From contig NZ_QFAY01000017.1 in NCBI RefSeq assembly GCF_017884005.1, positions 1 to 64,000 on the forward strand: DNA of 64,000 nt, written 5' to 3'. The notes under the pieces are model-generated. The model was not told the origin of the DNA. It saw only the letters and a program-made list of their open reading frames with translations, and did not search any database. The first letter of the stretch is position 1; each line of letters starts with the position of its first letter. The position numbers and the translations under genes were made by a program. Positions 1 through 8,891 of this stretch are shown here, piece after piece. This stretch comes from Streptococcus panodentis (GTDB lineage Bacteria; Bacillota; Bacilli; Lactobacillales; Streptococcaceae).

Positions 1-77
1 CCGAACACAGCAGTTAAGCCCTAGAACGCCGGAAGTAGTTGGGGGCTGCCCCCTGTGAGATATGGAAGTCGCTTAGC
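1..77 (+). rRNA. 5S ribosomal RNA, 3' part
   Basis: The window opens inside a 5S rRNA. The segment reading CCGAACACAGCAGTTAAGCC and the closing ATGGAAGTCGCTTAGC are typical of a Firmicute 5S 3' half. Its 5' end lies before base 1. A tRNA-Asn follows after a few bases, as is usual at the end of streptococcal rRNA operons. Confidence 0.9.
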
Positions 78-82
78 TTTTT

Positions 83-156
83 TCCGCCATAGCTCAGTTG
101 GTAGTAGCGCATGACTGTTAATCATGATGTCGTAGGTTCGAGTCCTACTGGCGGAG
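83..156 (+). tRNA. tRNA-Asn (GTT)
   Basis: A full cloverleaf can be drawn. The 7-bp acceptor stem is TCCGCCA/TGGCGGA with discriminator G156. The anticodon arm is CATGA-CTGTTAA-TCATG with anticodon GTT at 117-119, and the T arm contains GGTTCGAGTCC. CCA is not encoded. It lies about 5 bases after the 5S rRNA and is probably cotranscribed with it. Confidence 0.95.
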
Positions 157-160
157 TATT

Positions 161-190
161 GAAAAAGAGGTTATAGTTACCTCTTTTTTC
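161..190 (+). terminator. Terminator of rRNA/tRNA-Asn operon
   Basis: The hairpin AAAAAGAGGT...ACCTCTTTTTT is followed by a T tract directly after tRNA-Asn, so it likely ends the rrn transcript. Confidence 0.8.
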
Positions 191-215
191 TTGTTCTAAA
201 GTTTTTGGCATTTGA

Positions 216-425
216 TACTCATCAAAAATCAAAAAGCAGTCACGGAATTCCTTCGGGGAATGAGCTCTGTTACTGATGCCTTAACATACTGTTTTCAGAC
301 TAAATGACTATAAATGTTTTTTATCAGATCCAGAGCAAGGCGATACGGAAACCCGTTTATTCAGTTTTTCCAAAAGAGACATCTCTCTGTAGGTAAGGGT
401 GTAGTCATCATGGGAGTCTGTTTCA
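216..425 (+). repeat. Degenerate BOX-like repeat with structured interior module
   Basis: The left edge (TACTCATCAAAAATCAAAAA at 216) resembles the BOX-like end seen elsewhere in this window. At about 361-424 lies a diverged copy of the interior module (CTCTGTAGGTAAGGGTGTAG, then ATCATGGGAGTCTGTTTC). The other copies are near 13140, 15302, 22880 and 30471. No gene is visible between 190 and 581. Confidence 0.55.
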
Positions 426-441
426 CTCTCAATGGCCCGGG

Positions 442-477
442 CTAGACTAAGAAGAAAACCTTGTCTTCTTAGTCCAG
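442..477. other. Long perfect hairpin in intergenic DNA
   Basis: GACTAAGAAGA (445-455) pairs perfectly with TCTTCTTAGTC (464-474) across an 8-base loop, and the flanking CT/AG extends the stem. There is no U tract on either side, so its role as a terminator is uncertain. It lies between the rrn end and the convergent aspartate kinase gene. Confidence 0.45.
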
Positions 478-581
478 CTTCTAACAATCCGAATGAAGCG
501 ACAAAGTCGGTTGTTTACAGCCTCATTAGCTAGCTAAGGCAATCTTGACTCAAAACAGAATTTTTGAACCAGCTTCGTCCG

Positions 582-1946
582 TTATTTTTCTGTTTTTGGT
601 TCAAAAAAGGCACGGTAAAGGGCTCGGATAGCTGCTTTTTCCTGTTCTTTATTGACAACGAACATAATAGAGACTTCGCTTGAACCTTGTGACATCATCT
701 GAATGTTAATTTTGTTTTCTGACAGGGCCTTGGTTGCAGTTGCTGTAACCCCGATACGGCTTTTCATTTTTTCGCCGACAATCATGATAATAGAAAGGTC
801 ATGCTCGATTTCGGCGTGGTCAACCTCAGCTTTCTGGAGCAGCTGGCGAAGGATCTCTTCTTCTTTGATTGGTGTCAGTTCCCGTTCGCGCAGGATAATG
901 GAAAGGTCGTCAATTCCTGTCGGCATATGCTCCCAGCCGATATTGAGTTCCTCAAGAATTTGCAGAACTTTTCTACCAAAGCCGATTTCCCGGTTCATCA
1001 GATATTTGGACATATTGATGCTGACAAAGCCGGCATCTCCGGCAATTCCAACAACAGGGAGATGTTCACTGCTGTGCTGATGGACGATTCTTGTTCCTGG
1101 ATGGTCGGGATTGTTGGTGTTTTTGATAACCAGAGGGATTTTGCCGCGATAGGCTGGAAGCAAGGCTTCATCGTGCAAAACGGTAAAGCCGGCATAGGCC
1201 AATTCCCGCATCTCCCGATAGGTCAGCTCGGAAATAGAGTGGGGTTTATGGACAATTCCCGGGTGGGCAGCAAAGATGCCGTCAACATCAGTGAAGTTTT
1301 CGTATATATCTGCTTTGACACCTGCTGCAATAATGGAACCGGTGATGTCGGATCCGCCGCGTGAAAAGGTGCAGATTTGCCCATCTCGGGTAACGCCAAA
1401 GAAGCCTGGGATAACTAGAACTTCCTCAGAATTGTTTAATTCTTCGATTTTATCATAACTGGATGGCAGGATGCGCGCATTGCCGGGTTCGCTGGAAACG
1501 AGAAGACCAGCTTCCTTTGGATGGATATAGCGGGCAGGAAGGCCGTTTTGGCTGAAAAAGGCTGCAATCAGTCGGGCGTTATTGTCTTCACCGGCAGCTA
1601 GAAAGCTGTCATAGAGAAATTCATTGTCATCAATAGGGAGGCTTGCCAGCGAGAGGATGTTTTTTGAAATTCTCTCAAGAACGGAGGCTTTGAGTCCCAG
1701 CTCTGTGACGATATCTGAATAGCGCTGGATGATCCACTGCTGATGCGGAGCCAGATCGTTTCCGGCCAGATAATCGCGGTAATACCGTATCAGGGCATCG
1801 GTCACTTTCATATCGCTGCCATCCCGCTTTCCTGGAGCAGAGACAACGACAAAGCGGCGTTCTTTATCCGACTTGACGATATTTAGGACTTTTTGTAACT
1901 GGGTTGCAGAAGCAAGCGAACTTCCGCCGAATTTTACGACTTTCAT
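582..1946 (-). CDS. lysC: Aspartate kinase (aspartokinase)
   Basis: Phosphorylates L-aspartate in the first step of lysine, threonine and methionine synthesis. The 454-aa protein has the N-terminal kinase signature KFGGSSL at residues 5-11, a central amino-acid-kinase domain (AGEDNNARL, FSRGGSDITG) and two C-terminal ACT domains from about residue 300. It is a monofunctional single-chain enzyme of the size of Bacillus YclM-type kinases, so the symbol is a family-level choice. The start is supported by GAGGAG just upstream on the minus strand. It is monocistronic, convergent with the rrn operon and divergent from fabM. A CodY-like site lies 35 bp upstream, which fits amino-acid control. Confidence 0.92.
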   Translation of the reverse strand: MKVVKFGGSSLASATQLQKVLNIVKSDKERRFVVVSAPGKRDGSDMKVTDALIRYYRDYLAGNDLAPHQQWIIQRYSDIVTELGLKASVLERISKNILSLASLPIDDNEFLYDSFLAAGEDNNARLIAAFFSQNGLPARYIHPKEAGLLVSSEPGNARILPSSYDKIEELNNSEEVLVIPGFFGVTRDGQICTFSRGGSDITGSIIAAGVKADIYENFTDVDGIFAAHPGIVHKPHSISELTYREMRELAYAGFTVLHDEALLPAYRGKIPLVIKNTNNPDHPGTRIVHQHSSEHLPVVGIAGDAGFVSINMSKYLMNREIGFGRKVLQILEELNIGWEHMPTGIDDLSIILRERELTPIKEEEILRQLLQKAEVDHAEIEHDLSIIMIVGEKMKSRIGVTATATKALSENKINIQMMSQGSSEVSIMFVVNKEQEKAAIRALYRAFFEPKTEK

Positions 1947-1980
1947 AGTGGCTCCTCATTCTTATTTAGAAAATTATAAC

Positions 1981-1995
1981 AAAATTCTGAAAATT
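1981..1995. promoter_or_regulatory. Candidate CodY-box before aspartate kinase
   Basis: AAAATTCTGAAAATT matches 13 of 15 positions of the CodY consensus AATTTTCWGAAAATT. The identical 15-mer occurs before trhO at 45129-45143. CodY represses amino-acid biosynthesis genes in streptococci, so the position is sensible. Binding is inferred. Confidence 0.45.
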
Positions 1996-2129
1996 TTTCA
2001 AACGGGATTCTACTTCATTTTTTTGAACGATTTCAGAGATTTTTTAAGCAAAATCCGAATATAATTTCATTTTTTATGATTTTTATTTTCTTTGTCTTCA
2101 ATTTTATGATACAATAAGTTACGAGTTAT

Positions 2130-2146
2130 AATTTGATTATCAAATT
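2130..2146. promoter_or_regulatory. FabT operator upstream of fabM
   Basis: AATTTGATTATCAAATT is a perfect 17-bp palindrome of the FabT type, about 55 bp before the fabM start. FabT with acyl-ACP represses fab genes in streptococci. Related sites at 3099-3115 and 4875-4891 support the call. Confidence 0.75.
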
Positions 2147-2200
2147 ATTTAATCATAAAACAAAAACGGCTGCTGTGGTTCGGCCGGGAATGGAGTTCGA

Positions 2201-2992
2201 ATGGCTTTTAAGGGTATTCTCTACAATGTGACTGACGAGGTAGCAACGATTACTTTCAATCGTCCGGAAGTTTCCAATGGTTTTAATATCCCCATGTGCG
2301 AGGAAATACTGGAAGCGATAGAGCTGGCGGATAAGGACGAGTCGGTAAAATTTTTAGTCATCAATGCCAATGGTAAGGTTTTCTCTGTCGGCGGTGACTT
2401 AGCAGAGATGCAGCGGGCAGTCGGTGAGGATGATGTCCAATCACTGGTAAAAATAGCTGAGCTGGTTAATGATATTTCATTTGCGATGAAACGCCTGCTG
2501 AAACCAGTGATTATGAGTGTGGATGGTCCAGTCGCCGGAGCGGCGGCCAATATGGTTGTGGCTGCTGATTTCTGTATTGCTACGGAGAAATCCCGCTTTA
2601 TTCAGGCCTTTGTCGGTGTCGGTCTGGCTCCTGATGCGGGGGGGCTCTATCTGCTGACCCGTGCTATCGGTGTGACCCGGGCGACCCATCTGGTCATGAC
2701 AGGTGAGGCTCTGACAGCTGAGAAGGCGCTTGATTACGGCTTGCTCTACAAGGTCTGCGAAGCTGAAAAGCTGACCAAAACGACAGAGCAGCTCCTCAAG
2801 AAGCTGAAGCGCGGTTCGGCCAATTCTTACAGTGCTATGAAGCAAATGGTCTGGAAGAGCCTTTTCAGCGGCTGGCAGGAATATGCCGAGCTGGAGCTGG
2901 AACTGCAGAAATCTCTGGCATTCACAGAAGATTTTAAGGAGGGTGTTCGGGCTTATTCTGAAAAGCGCCGGCCCAATTTTACTGGTAAATAG
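2201..2992 (+). CDS. fabM: FabM, trans-2-decenoyl-ACP isomerase
   Basis: Isomerises trans-2- to cis-3-decenoyl-ACP, the branch point to unsaturated fatty acids in streptococci, which lack FabA. The 263-aa crotonase fold shows the oxyanion-hole segment [13 protein letters not shown] and the second conserved loop [19 protein letters not shown]. In another context it would be called enoyl-CoA hydratase, but its place as first gene of the fab cluster, next to fabT and fabH, identifies FabM. A perfect FabT operator lies upstream. About 145 bp with a second promoter region separates it from fabT. Confidence 0.93.
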   Translation: MAFKGILYNVTDEVATITFNRPEVSNGFNIPMCEEILEAIELADKDESVKFLVINANGKVFSVGGDLAEMQRAVGEDDVQSLVKIAELVNDISFAMKRLLKPVIMSVDGPVAGAAANMVVAADFCIATEKSRFIQAFVGVGLAPDAGGLYLLTRAIGVTRATHLVMTGEALTAEKALDYGLLYKVCEAEKLTKTTEQLLKKLKRGSANSYSAMKQMVWKSLFSGWQEYAELELELQKSLAFTEDFKEGVRAYSEKRRPNFTGK

Positions 2993-3040
2993 TGTTCAAT
3001 GACGTGTTCTTTTAATATTTGTGCAAAAGCAATAGAAAAT

Positions 3041-3115
3041 TATTTGAAAATCAAAATATTTTTCAAAAAGACTTGCAAAATGCTGTCCTATCTGATAAAA
3101 TTTGATTGTCAAAGT
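3041..3115 (+). promoter_or_regulatory. fabT promoter with FabT operators
   Basis: TTGCAA (3073-3078) and TAAAAT (3096-3101) are spaced by 17 bp. The palindromic AATTTGA-N3-TCAAAGT (3099-3115) overlaps the -10 end, which suits autorepression. A weaker TATTTGA-N3-TCAAAATA copy lies at 3041-3058, upstream of the -35. Confidence 0.65.
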
Positions 3116-3137
3116 ATTTTTCAAGGAGGTGTAGAGT

Positions 3138-3572
3138 TTGGATTTCCAATTAGTAAACGATTATTTAACTTCGATTTTTAATAACGTCTTGGTTATTGAA
3201 GAATCGAGCCTCCGAAGCAGCCGTTTCAATGATGTTTCTATCAAAGAAATGCATACCATTGATGTGATCGGCTCAACCCCCAATGCAACTCCCAGTGATA
3301 TTTCAAGGGAACTGATGGTGACTCTGGGGACTGTCACGACCAGCTTGAACAATCTGGAGCGCAAGGGCTATATTGAACGTCGCCGTTCAGAGGTTGACCG
3401 CCGTGTAGTGCATCTGAGTTTGACAAAGAATGGGCGGCTTTTGTATCGTCTTCATAAGCGCTTCCACAATCGCATGGTGATGCAGGTGATTGACGGGATG
3501 AGCTCTGAGGAGAGACAGGTGATGCAAAAGGGCCTGCAAAATTTATATAGTTTCCTAGAGGATTTGAAATAA
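3138..3572 (+). CDS. fabT: FabT, MarR-family repressor of fatty acid synthesis
   Basis: A 144-aa MarR-type winged-helix dimer that senses long-chain acyl-ACP and represses the fab cluster. The recognition helix region is around [19 protein letters not shown] and the wing around [13 protein letters not shown]. The start codon is TTG at 3138, preceded by AAGGAGGT at 3123-3130; no ATG gives the family's MDFQ-like N-terminus. The stop codon overlaps the fabH ATG (TAATG), indicating translational coupling. The operator over its own promoter shows autoregulation. This position between fabM and fabH is standard in streptococci. Confidence 0.93.
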   Translation: MDFQLVNDYLTSIFNNVLVIEESSLRSSRFNDVSIKEMHTIDVIGSTPNATPSDISRELMVTLGTVTTSLNNLERKGYIERRRSEVDRRVVHLSLTKNGRLLYRLHKRFHNRMVMQVIDGMSSEERQVMQKGLQNLYSFLEDLK

Positions 3573-4546
3573 TGAACTATGCTAAAATTAGCCAAGTGGC
3601 TCATTATGCTCCCAGTCAGGTCATCACCAATGACGATTTGGCCAAAGTGATGGATACCAGCGATGAGTGGATTTCAAGCCGGACAGGAATTAAAAAGCGC
3701 CATGTCTCGGTAAATGAATCAACCAGTGACCTGGCAGCCAAAGTCGCCGAGCAGCTGCTGAGTAAAGCCGGCATCTCTGCCCGGGAGCTGGACTTTATTA
3801 TCGTTGCAACGATCACGCCGGACTCTCTCATGCCTTCAACGGCTGCAAGGGTGCAGGCCAAGATTGGTGCAGCTAAGGCCTTTGCTTTCGATCTGACCGC
3901 AGCCTGCAGCGGCTTTGTCTTTGCTCTGGCAGCCGGCGAGAAGTTTATTGCTTCCGGCCGCTATCAGAAAGGATTGATTATCGGCAGTGAAACTCTCTCC
4001 AAGACAGTGGATTGGTCAGACCGTTCAACGGCTGTTCTCTTTGGAGACGGCGCGGGCGGTGTGCTGCTGGAACGTGCTTCAGAGCAGCATTTTCTGGCAG
4101 AAAGTCAGTTTACAGACGGTTCCAGAGGCGACAGTCTGACCTGCGGGACAGTTGGTTTAGCTTCTCCTTTCTCTGATAAGGAGGAGAATCAGATCTACTT
4201 GACTATGGACGGCCGGGCTATTTTCGATTTTGCTATCCGTGATGTTGCCCAGTCTATCAAGCAGACGATTGAGGACAGCCCAGTCACAGCAGAAGAGATT
4301 GATTTTTTGCTGCTGCATCAGGCCAATATCCGTATCTTGGATAAGATGGCCAAGAAGCTTGGGGTGGCAAGGGAGAAATTTCCGGCCAATATGATGGAGT
4401 ATGGCAATACCAGTGCGGCCAGTATCCCCATTTTATTATCTGAGTGTGCAGATCAGGGTCTGCTCAAACTGGACGGCAGCCAGACAATTTTACTGTCAGG
4501 TTTTGGCGGAGGTTTGACATGGGGCACGCTTATTGTTACAATTTAG
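3572..4546 (+). CDS. fabH: FabH, beta-ketoacyl-ACP synthase III
   Basis: Condenses acetyl-CoA with malonyl-ACP to start fatty acid chains. The 324-aa thiolase fold has the catalytic triad in place: Cys112 (AACSGF), His249 (LLHQANIRI) and Asn279 ([10 protein letters not shown]). The length is normal for the family. The ATG overlaps the fabT stop by one base. A 56-bp gap with a ribosome site precedes acpP. There is nothing unusual apart from the coupling to the repressor gene. Confidence 0.96.
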   Translation: MNYAKISQVAHYAPSQVITNDDLAKVMDTSDEWISSRTGIKKRHVSVNESTSDLAAKVAEQLLSKAGISARELDFIIVATITPDSLMPSTAARVQAKIGAAKAFAFDLTAACSGFVFALAAGEKFIASGRYQKGLIIGSETLSKTVDWSDRSTAVLFGDGAGGVLLERASEQHFLAESQFTDGSRGDSLTCGTVGLASPFSDKEENQIYLTMDGRAIFDFAIRDVAQSIKQTIEDSPVTAEEIDFLLLHQANIRILDKMAKKLGVAREKFPANMMEYGNTSAASIPILLSECADQGLLKLDGSQTILLSGFGGGLTWGTLIVTI

Positions 4547-4602
4547 TTAATCATGTGGAAACACAATGATAAAAAATATTTTATTTTTAAAGGAGTCTAT
4601 CC

Positions 4603-4827
4603 ATGGCAGTATTTGAAAAAGTACAAGAAATTATCGTTGAAGAACTCGGTAAAGAACCATCAGAAGTGACACTTGAGTCTACTTTCGATGATCTTGAAGC
4701 AGATTCACTGGATTTGTTCCAAGTGATTTCAGAAATCGAAGATGCGTTTGACATCCAAATCGAAACTGAAGAAGGTTTGAACACAGTTGGTGACTTGGTT
4801 GCTTACGTAGAAGAAAAAACTAAATAA
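4603..4827 (+). CDS. acpP: Acyl carrier protein
   Basis: A 74-aa acidic carrier that holds growing acyl chains on 4'-phosphopantetheine. The attachment serine is Ser35 in the DSLD motif. The gene has an AAGGAG ribosome site about 10 bases upstream. Codon use is strongly biased (GAA, AAA, GTT), as expected for a highly expressed protein. It is followed by a hairpin and a fresh FabT operator, so acpP transcription may be partly uncoupled from fabK onward. Confidence 0.96.
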   Translation: MAVFEKVQEIIVEELGKEPSEVTLESTFDDLEADSLDLFQVISEIEDAFDIQIETEEGLNTVGDLVAYVEEKTK

Positions 4828-4867
4828 ACAAGGCACTGAGAGTATCGAGAGATATTCTCTCTTGTTT
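4828..4867 (+). terminator. Possible attenuating hairpin after acpP
   Basis: AACAAG...GAGAGTATC-gaga-GATATTCTC-t-CTTGTTT can form a two-part stem with one G.U pair. The T tract is short, so partial termination is more likely than a full stop. It would raise acpP mRNA relative to the downstream fab genes. Confidence 0.5.
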
Positions 4868-4874
4868 AGGTAAT

Positions 4875-4891
4875 AGTTTGACTGTCAAAGT
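4875..4891. promoter_or_regulatory. FabT operator upstream of fabK
   Basis: AGTTTGACTGTCAAAGT is a FabT-type dyad (AGTTTGA-N3-TCAAAGT) that overlaps a TTGACT -35-like hexamer. It indicates a second repressed promoter for the fabK-accA segment. Confidence 0.7.
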
Positions 4892-4963
4892 AAAGAAAAT
4901 ACATCTAGCATGTAGTAGTTTGGAATCAAGCTATTACTTAAGCAATGGTAAAAGGAAGGTATT

Positions 4964-5938
4964 ATGCAAACACGTATTACAGAACTATTGAATATTCATT
5001 ATCCTATTTTTCAAGGCGGGATGGCCTGGGTCGCTGACGGTGACTTGGCCGGTGCTGTCTCTAAGGCCGGCGGTCTGGGAATTATCGGCGGCGGCAACGC
5101 TCCTAAGGATGTGGTCAAGGCCAATATTGATAAAATCAAATCCCTGACTGACCGTCCTTTCGGTGTCAACATCATGCTCCTGTCTCCCTTTGTGGAAGAC
5201 ATTGTGGATTTGGTCATTGAAGAAGGTGTTAAGGTCGTGACCACTGGGGCCGGCAATCCAAGCAAGTATATGACCCGTTTCCATGAAGCCGGCATCACGG
5301 TGATTCCGGTTGTGCCAAGTGTGGCTCTGGCCAAGCGGATGGAAAAGATTGGTGCGGATGCGGTTATTGCTGAGGGAATGGAAGCCGGCGGCCATATCGG
5401 GAAGCTGACCACGATGTCTCTGGTCCGTCAGGTTGTCGAGGCTGTCTCTATCCCGGTCATTGCGGCCGGCGGTATCGCTGACGGCTGCGGTGCAGCAGCT
5501 GGCTTCATGCTGGGTGCAGAAGCTGTGCAGGTAGGGACTCGCTTTGTCGTTGCCAAGGAATCCAACGCCCACCAAAATTATAAGGACATGATTCTCAAGG
5601 CCCGTGATATTGATACCACCATCTCTGCCCAGCATTTCGGCCATGCAGTCCGGGCTCTTAGAAACAAACTGACCCGTGATTTTGAAAAGGCGGAAAAAGA
5701 AGCCTTCAAGCAGGAAAATCCAGACTTGACTGTCTTTGATAATCTGGGTGCCGGTGCTCTGGCCAATGCGGTTGTCCGCGGAGATGTGGAAAACGGATCG
5801 GTCATGTCGGGACAAATCGCCGGTCTGGTCAGCAAGGAAGAAACAGTCGAAGAAATTCTGAAGGATATTTACTATGGTGCAGCTGAGAAAATTCAGCAGG
5901 AAGCAAAACGTTGGGCAGGAGTAAGCAGAAATGACTAA
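4964..5938 (+). CDS. fabK: FabK, enoyl-ACP reductase II (FMN)
   Basis: Reduces trans-2-enoyl-ACP in the last step of each elongation round. It is an FMN-dependent TIM-barrel enzyme that replaces FabI in streptococci. The 324-aa protein starts with the substrate strand YPIFQGGMAWVADG and has the phosphate-binding loop PVIAAGGIADG. AAGGAAGG at 4951 sets the start. The 3' end overlaps fabD by 8 bp. It competes with FabM for the same C10 intermediate, so these two gene products set the saturated/unsaturated ratio. Confidence 0.95.
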   Translation: MQTRITELLNIHYPIFQGGMAWVADGDLAGAVSKAGGLGIIGGGNAPKDVVKANIDKIKSLTDRPFGVNIMLLSPFVEDIVDLVIEEGVKVVTTGAGNPSKYMTRFHEAGITVIPVVPSVALAKRMEKIGADAVIAEGMEAGGHIGKLTTMSLVRQVVEAVSIPVIAAGGIADGCGAAAGFMLGAEAVQVGTRFVVAKESNAHQNYKDMILKARDIDTTISAQHFGHAVRALRNKLTRDFEKAEKEAFKQENPDLTVFDNLGAGALANAVVRGDVENGSVMSGQIAGLVSKEETVEEILKDIYYGAAEKIQQEAKRWAGVSRND

Positions 5939-6851
5939 AACAGCTTTCCTATTTGCCGGTCAGGGAGCACAGTACTTAGGGATGGGGCACGACCTCTGCG
6001 AGCAGTATGAAGCAGTCCGCTCCACCTTTGATGAAGCCAGTCAGGTGCTGGGGTATGATGTCCGGGCTTTGATTGATGAGGATGAAGAAAAACTCAACCA
6101 AACCCGTTATACCCAGCCGGCTATTCTGACAACTTCGGTGGCAATCTATCGGCTCTTGGCTGAAAACGGCCTCCACCCTGATATGGTGGCCGGTCTCTCG
6201 CTGGGAGAGTACTCTGCCTTGGTGGCAGCGGGAGCGCTGGATTTTAAAACAGCGGTCGCTCTGATTGCCAAACGCGGCGCCTTCATGGAAGAGGCAGCTC
6301 CGGCTGGTTCTGGTAAGATGGTGGCAGTTCTCAATGCTGACCCGGCTCAGATCGAAGCGGCCTGTCAGGAAGCCAGCTCCTTGGGGGTGGTTTCTCCGGC
6401 TAACTACAATACCCCCAGTCAGATTGTCATCGGCGGGGATATTGCAGCGGTAGATCAGGCTGTGGAGCTTTTGAAAGCTGCCGGCGTCAAGCGCCTAATC
6501 CCGCTCAATGTATCAGGCCCTTTCCATACAGCTCTTCTCAAGCCTGCCAGTGACAGACTGGCTCAGGCCTTGGAAGCCGTTGAATTTTCTGATTTTGCGC
6601 TGCCCTTAGTCGGCAATACAGAAGCAGACATCATGGAAAAGGATAGAATCAAGGAACTCTTGACCCGGCAGGTCATGGAGCCGGTACGCTTTTATGACAG
6701 CATTGCAAGGATGCAGGCAGCGGGTGTGACGGATTTTATCGAAATCGGTCCGGGCAAGGTCCTGTCAGGTTTTGTCAAGAAAATTGATAAAACGGCCTCT
6801 GTCTGCCAAGTTGAAGATGTTGAAAGTTTCTTAGCACTTCTAGAAAAATAA
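5931..6851 (+). CDS. fabD: FabD, malonyl-CoA:ACP transacylase
   Basis: Transfers malonyl from CoA to ACP. The 306-aa protein has the GQGAQ motif at residues 10-14, the nucleophile Ser90 in GLSLGE and the catalytic His199 in GPFHTALL. It overlaps fabK by 8 bp and runs directly into fabG, so it is translated in a coupled manner. Confidence 0.95.
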   Translation: MTKTAFLFAGQGAQYLGMGHDLCEQYEAVRSTFDEASQVLGYDVRALIDEDEEKLNQTRYTQPAILTTSVAIYRLLAENGLHPDMVAGLSLGEYSALVAAGALDFKTAVALIAKRGAFMEEAAPAGSGKMVAVLNADPAQIEAACQEASSLGVVSPANYNTPSQIVIGGDIAAVDQAVELLKAAGVKRLIPLNVSGPFHTALLKPASDRLAQALEAVEFSDFALPLVGNTEADIMEKDRIKELLTRQVMEPVRFYDSIARMQAAGVTDFIEIGPGKVLSGFVKKIDKTASVCQVEDVESFLALLEK

Positions 6852-6862
6852 TGAGGATCATC

Positions 6863-7597
6863 ATGGAACTACAAAATAAGAATGTGTTTATTACTGGCTC
6901 CGCCCGCGGAATCGGTCTGGCAGTTGCTCATAAATTTGCCAGTGTCGGCGCCAACATCGTTTTGAATGGACTAAGAGAGATTTCCGATCAGGTGCTAGCT
7001 GAATTTGCCGGCTATCCCGGCAAGGTTGTGGCAATCAGCGGAGATGTTTCCCAGTCTGAGGACGCAAAACGGATGACAGAAGAAGCCATTGCAGCTTTGG
7101 GTTCTGTAGATGTTCTGGTCAATAACGCCGGTATTACGCGGGACAAGCTGATGCTGAAAATGACCGAAGAAGATTTTGAGCAGGTGCTCAAGGTCAATCT
7201 GACAGGAACATTCAATATGACACAATCCGTCTTGAAACCGATGACAAAAGCCCGTCAGGGTGCTATCATTAACCTATCTAGTGTCGTCGGTCTGACCGGC
7301 AATATCGGTCAGGCCAACTACTCGGCTTCTAAAGCGGGACTGATTGGTTTTTCCAAATCAGTTGCCCGCGAAGTCGCTGCTCGCAATATCCGCGTTAACT
7401 GCATTGCCCCCGGCTTTATAGAATCAGATATGACAGATGTCCTGCCTGAAAAGATTAAGGAGGCATCGCTGGCGCAAATTCCTATGAAGCGCTTTGGGAG
7501 TCCGGAAGAAGTAGCTGATGTTGCTATTTTCCTAGCCAGTCAGGAATATCTGACGGGTCAGGTTATCACCATTGACGGCGGATTTACCATGCAGTAA
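6863..7597 (+). CDS. fabG: FabG, 3-oxoacyl-ACP reductase
   Basis: NADPH-dependent reduction of 3-oxoacyl-ACP. This 244-aa Rossmann-fold SDR has the TGSARGIG cofactor motif near residue 11, NNAG at 87-90 and the catalytic Ser140, Tyr153 and Lys157. I chose ATG 6863 over the in-frame ATG at 6851 because TGAGGA (6852-6857) is correctly spaced before it and it gives the usual short N-terminus. The upstream ATG would overlap the fabD stop and add four residues. Confidence 0.93.
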   Translation: MELQNKNVFITGSARGIGLAVAHKFASVGANIVLNGLREISDQVLAEFAGYPGKVVAISGDVSQSEDAKRMTEEAIAALGSVDVLVNNAGITRDKLMLKMTEEDFEQVLKVNLTGTFNMTQSVLKPMTKARQGAIINLSSVVGLTGNIGQANYSASKAGLIGFSKSVAREVAARNIRVNCIAPGFIESDMTDVLPEKIKEASLAQIPMKRFGSPEEVADVAIFLASQEYLTGQVITIDGGFTMQ

Positions 7598-7652
7598 GGT
7601 TAAAGAGAAAACAGACTGAAGATATTCAATCATCTAAATAAAGGAGCTCAAA

Positions 7653-8885
7653 ATGAAATTAAATCGAGTTGTTGTAACAGGGTACGGTTTAACCTCGCCT
7701 ATCGGAAATACTCCAGAAGATTTTTGGAATAACTTGAAAGAAGGAAATATCGGCATCCGTCCCATTAGCAAGTTTGATCACAGTGCATTTGATGTTCACA
7801 ATGCCGCAGAAATTCAGGATTTTCCTTTTGATAAGTATTTTGTCAAAAAAGATACCAACCGCTATGATAACTACACGCTTTATGCGCTCTACGCTGCTCA
7901 GGAAGCAGTCAATAACGCTCACTTAGATGTTGAAGCGCTGGACAAGGACCGCTTTGGTGTGATTGTTGCTTCCGGTATCGGGGGAATCAAGGAAATTGAA
8001 GATCAGGTAGTGCGCCTGCACGAAAAGGGACCTAAGCGCATCAAACCTCTGACGCTGCCCAAAGCTCTGCCAAATATGGGAGCCGGCAATGTAGCGATGC
8101 GCTTCGGTGCAAATGGTATCTGCAAATCGGTCAATACAGCCTGTGCTTCTGCTAACGATGCAATCGGTGAAGCTTTCCGCTCCATCAAGTTTGGCTATCA
8201 GGATGTCATGCTGGTAGGCGGTTCAGAAGCTTCTATCACACCGTTTGCAATCGCTGGCTTCCAAGCTCTGACGGCCCTGTCTACGACAGAAGACCCAGAG
8301 CGCGCTTCTATTCCTTTTGACAAGGACCGCAATGGCTTTGTCATGGGAGAAGGAGCTGGTATTTTGGTGCTGGAAAGTCTGGAGCATGCTGAAAAACGCG
8401 GCGCAGCCATTCTGGCTGAGGTAGTAGGCTACGGCCATACTTGCGATGCCTACCATATGACCTCTCCGCATCCAGAAGGCTTGGGAGCAATCAAAGCGAT
8501 TAAACAAGCCATTGAAGAGGCAGAGATTGAGCCTAAGGAAGTGGCCTATGTCAATGCCCATGGTACCTCAACACCGGCAAATGAAAAAGGAGAGAGCGGC
8601 GCCATTGTTTCCGTTTTGGGCAAAGATGTGGCGGTCTCCTCCACAAAGTCCTTTACAGGCCACTTGCTTGGTGCAGCCGGTGCTGTAGAGGCTATTGCAA
8701 CAATTGAGGCCATGCGCCACAGTTTTGTGCCCAAAACAGCCGGAACCAAAGAACTGCCGGACTATATTGAAGCCAATGTCATCTATGGCCAAGGAAAAGA
8801 GCAGGAAATTCCATACGCTGTTTCCAATACTTTCGGCTTCGGCGGCCATAATGCCGTACTCGCCTTTAAACGCTGGGAGGCTTAA
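7653..8885 (+). CDS. fabF: FabF, beta-ketoacyl-ACP synthase II
   Basis: The elongating condensing enzyme. The 410-aa thiolase fold has the Cys-His-His triad: Cys164 (NTACASAND), His303 (NAHGTST) and His337 (FTGHLLGAAG). AAGGAG precedes the ATG. A 55-bp gap separates it from fabG and 6 bp from accB. It is the main chain-elongation synthase here because no fabB is present in the cluster. Confidence 0.96.
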   Translation: MKLNRVVVTGYGLTSPIGNTPEDFWNNLKEGNIGIRPISKFDHSAFDVHNAAEIQDFPFDKYFVKKDTNRYDNYTLYALYAAQEAVNNAHLDVEALDKDRFGVIVASGIGGIKEIEDQVVRLHEKGPKRIKPLTLPKALPNMGAGNVAMRFGANGICKSVNTACASANDAIGEAFRSIKFGYQDVMLVGGSEASITPFAIAGFQALTALSTTEDPERASIPFDKDRNGFVMGEGAGILVLESLEHAEKRGAAILAEVVGYGHTCDAYHMTSPHPEGLGAIKAIKQAIEEAEIEPKEVAYVNAHGTSTPANEKGESGAIVSVLGKDVAVSSTKSFTGHLLGAAGAVEAIATIEAMRHSFVPKTAGTKELPDYIEANVIYGQGKEQEIPYAVSNTFGFGGHNAVLAFKRWEA

Positions 8886-8891
8886 TAGTCT

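Noticed and set aside
801..1364. 187-codon plus-strand frame inside aspartate kinase
   Set aside because: A shadow of the well-supported kinase gene on the opposite strand.
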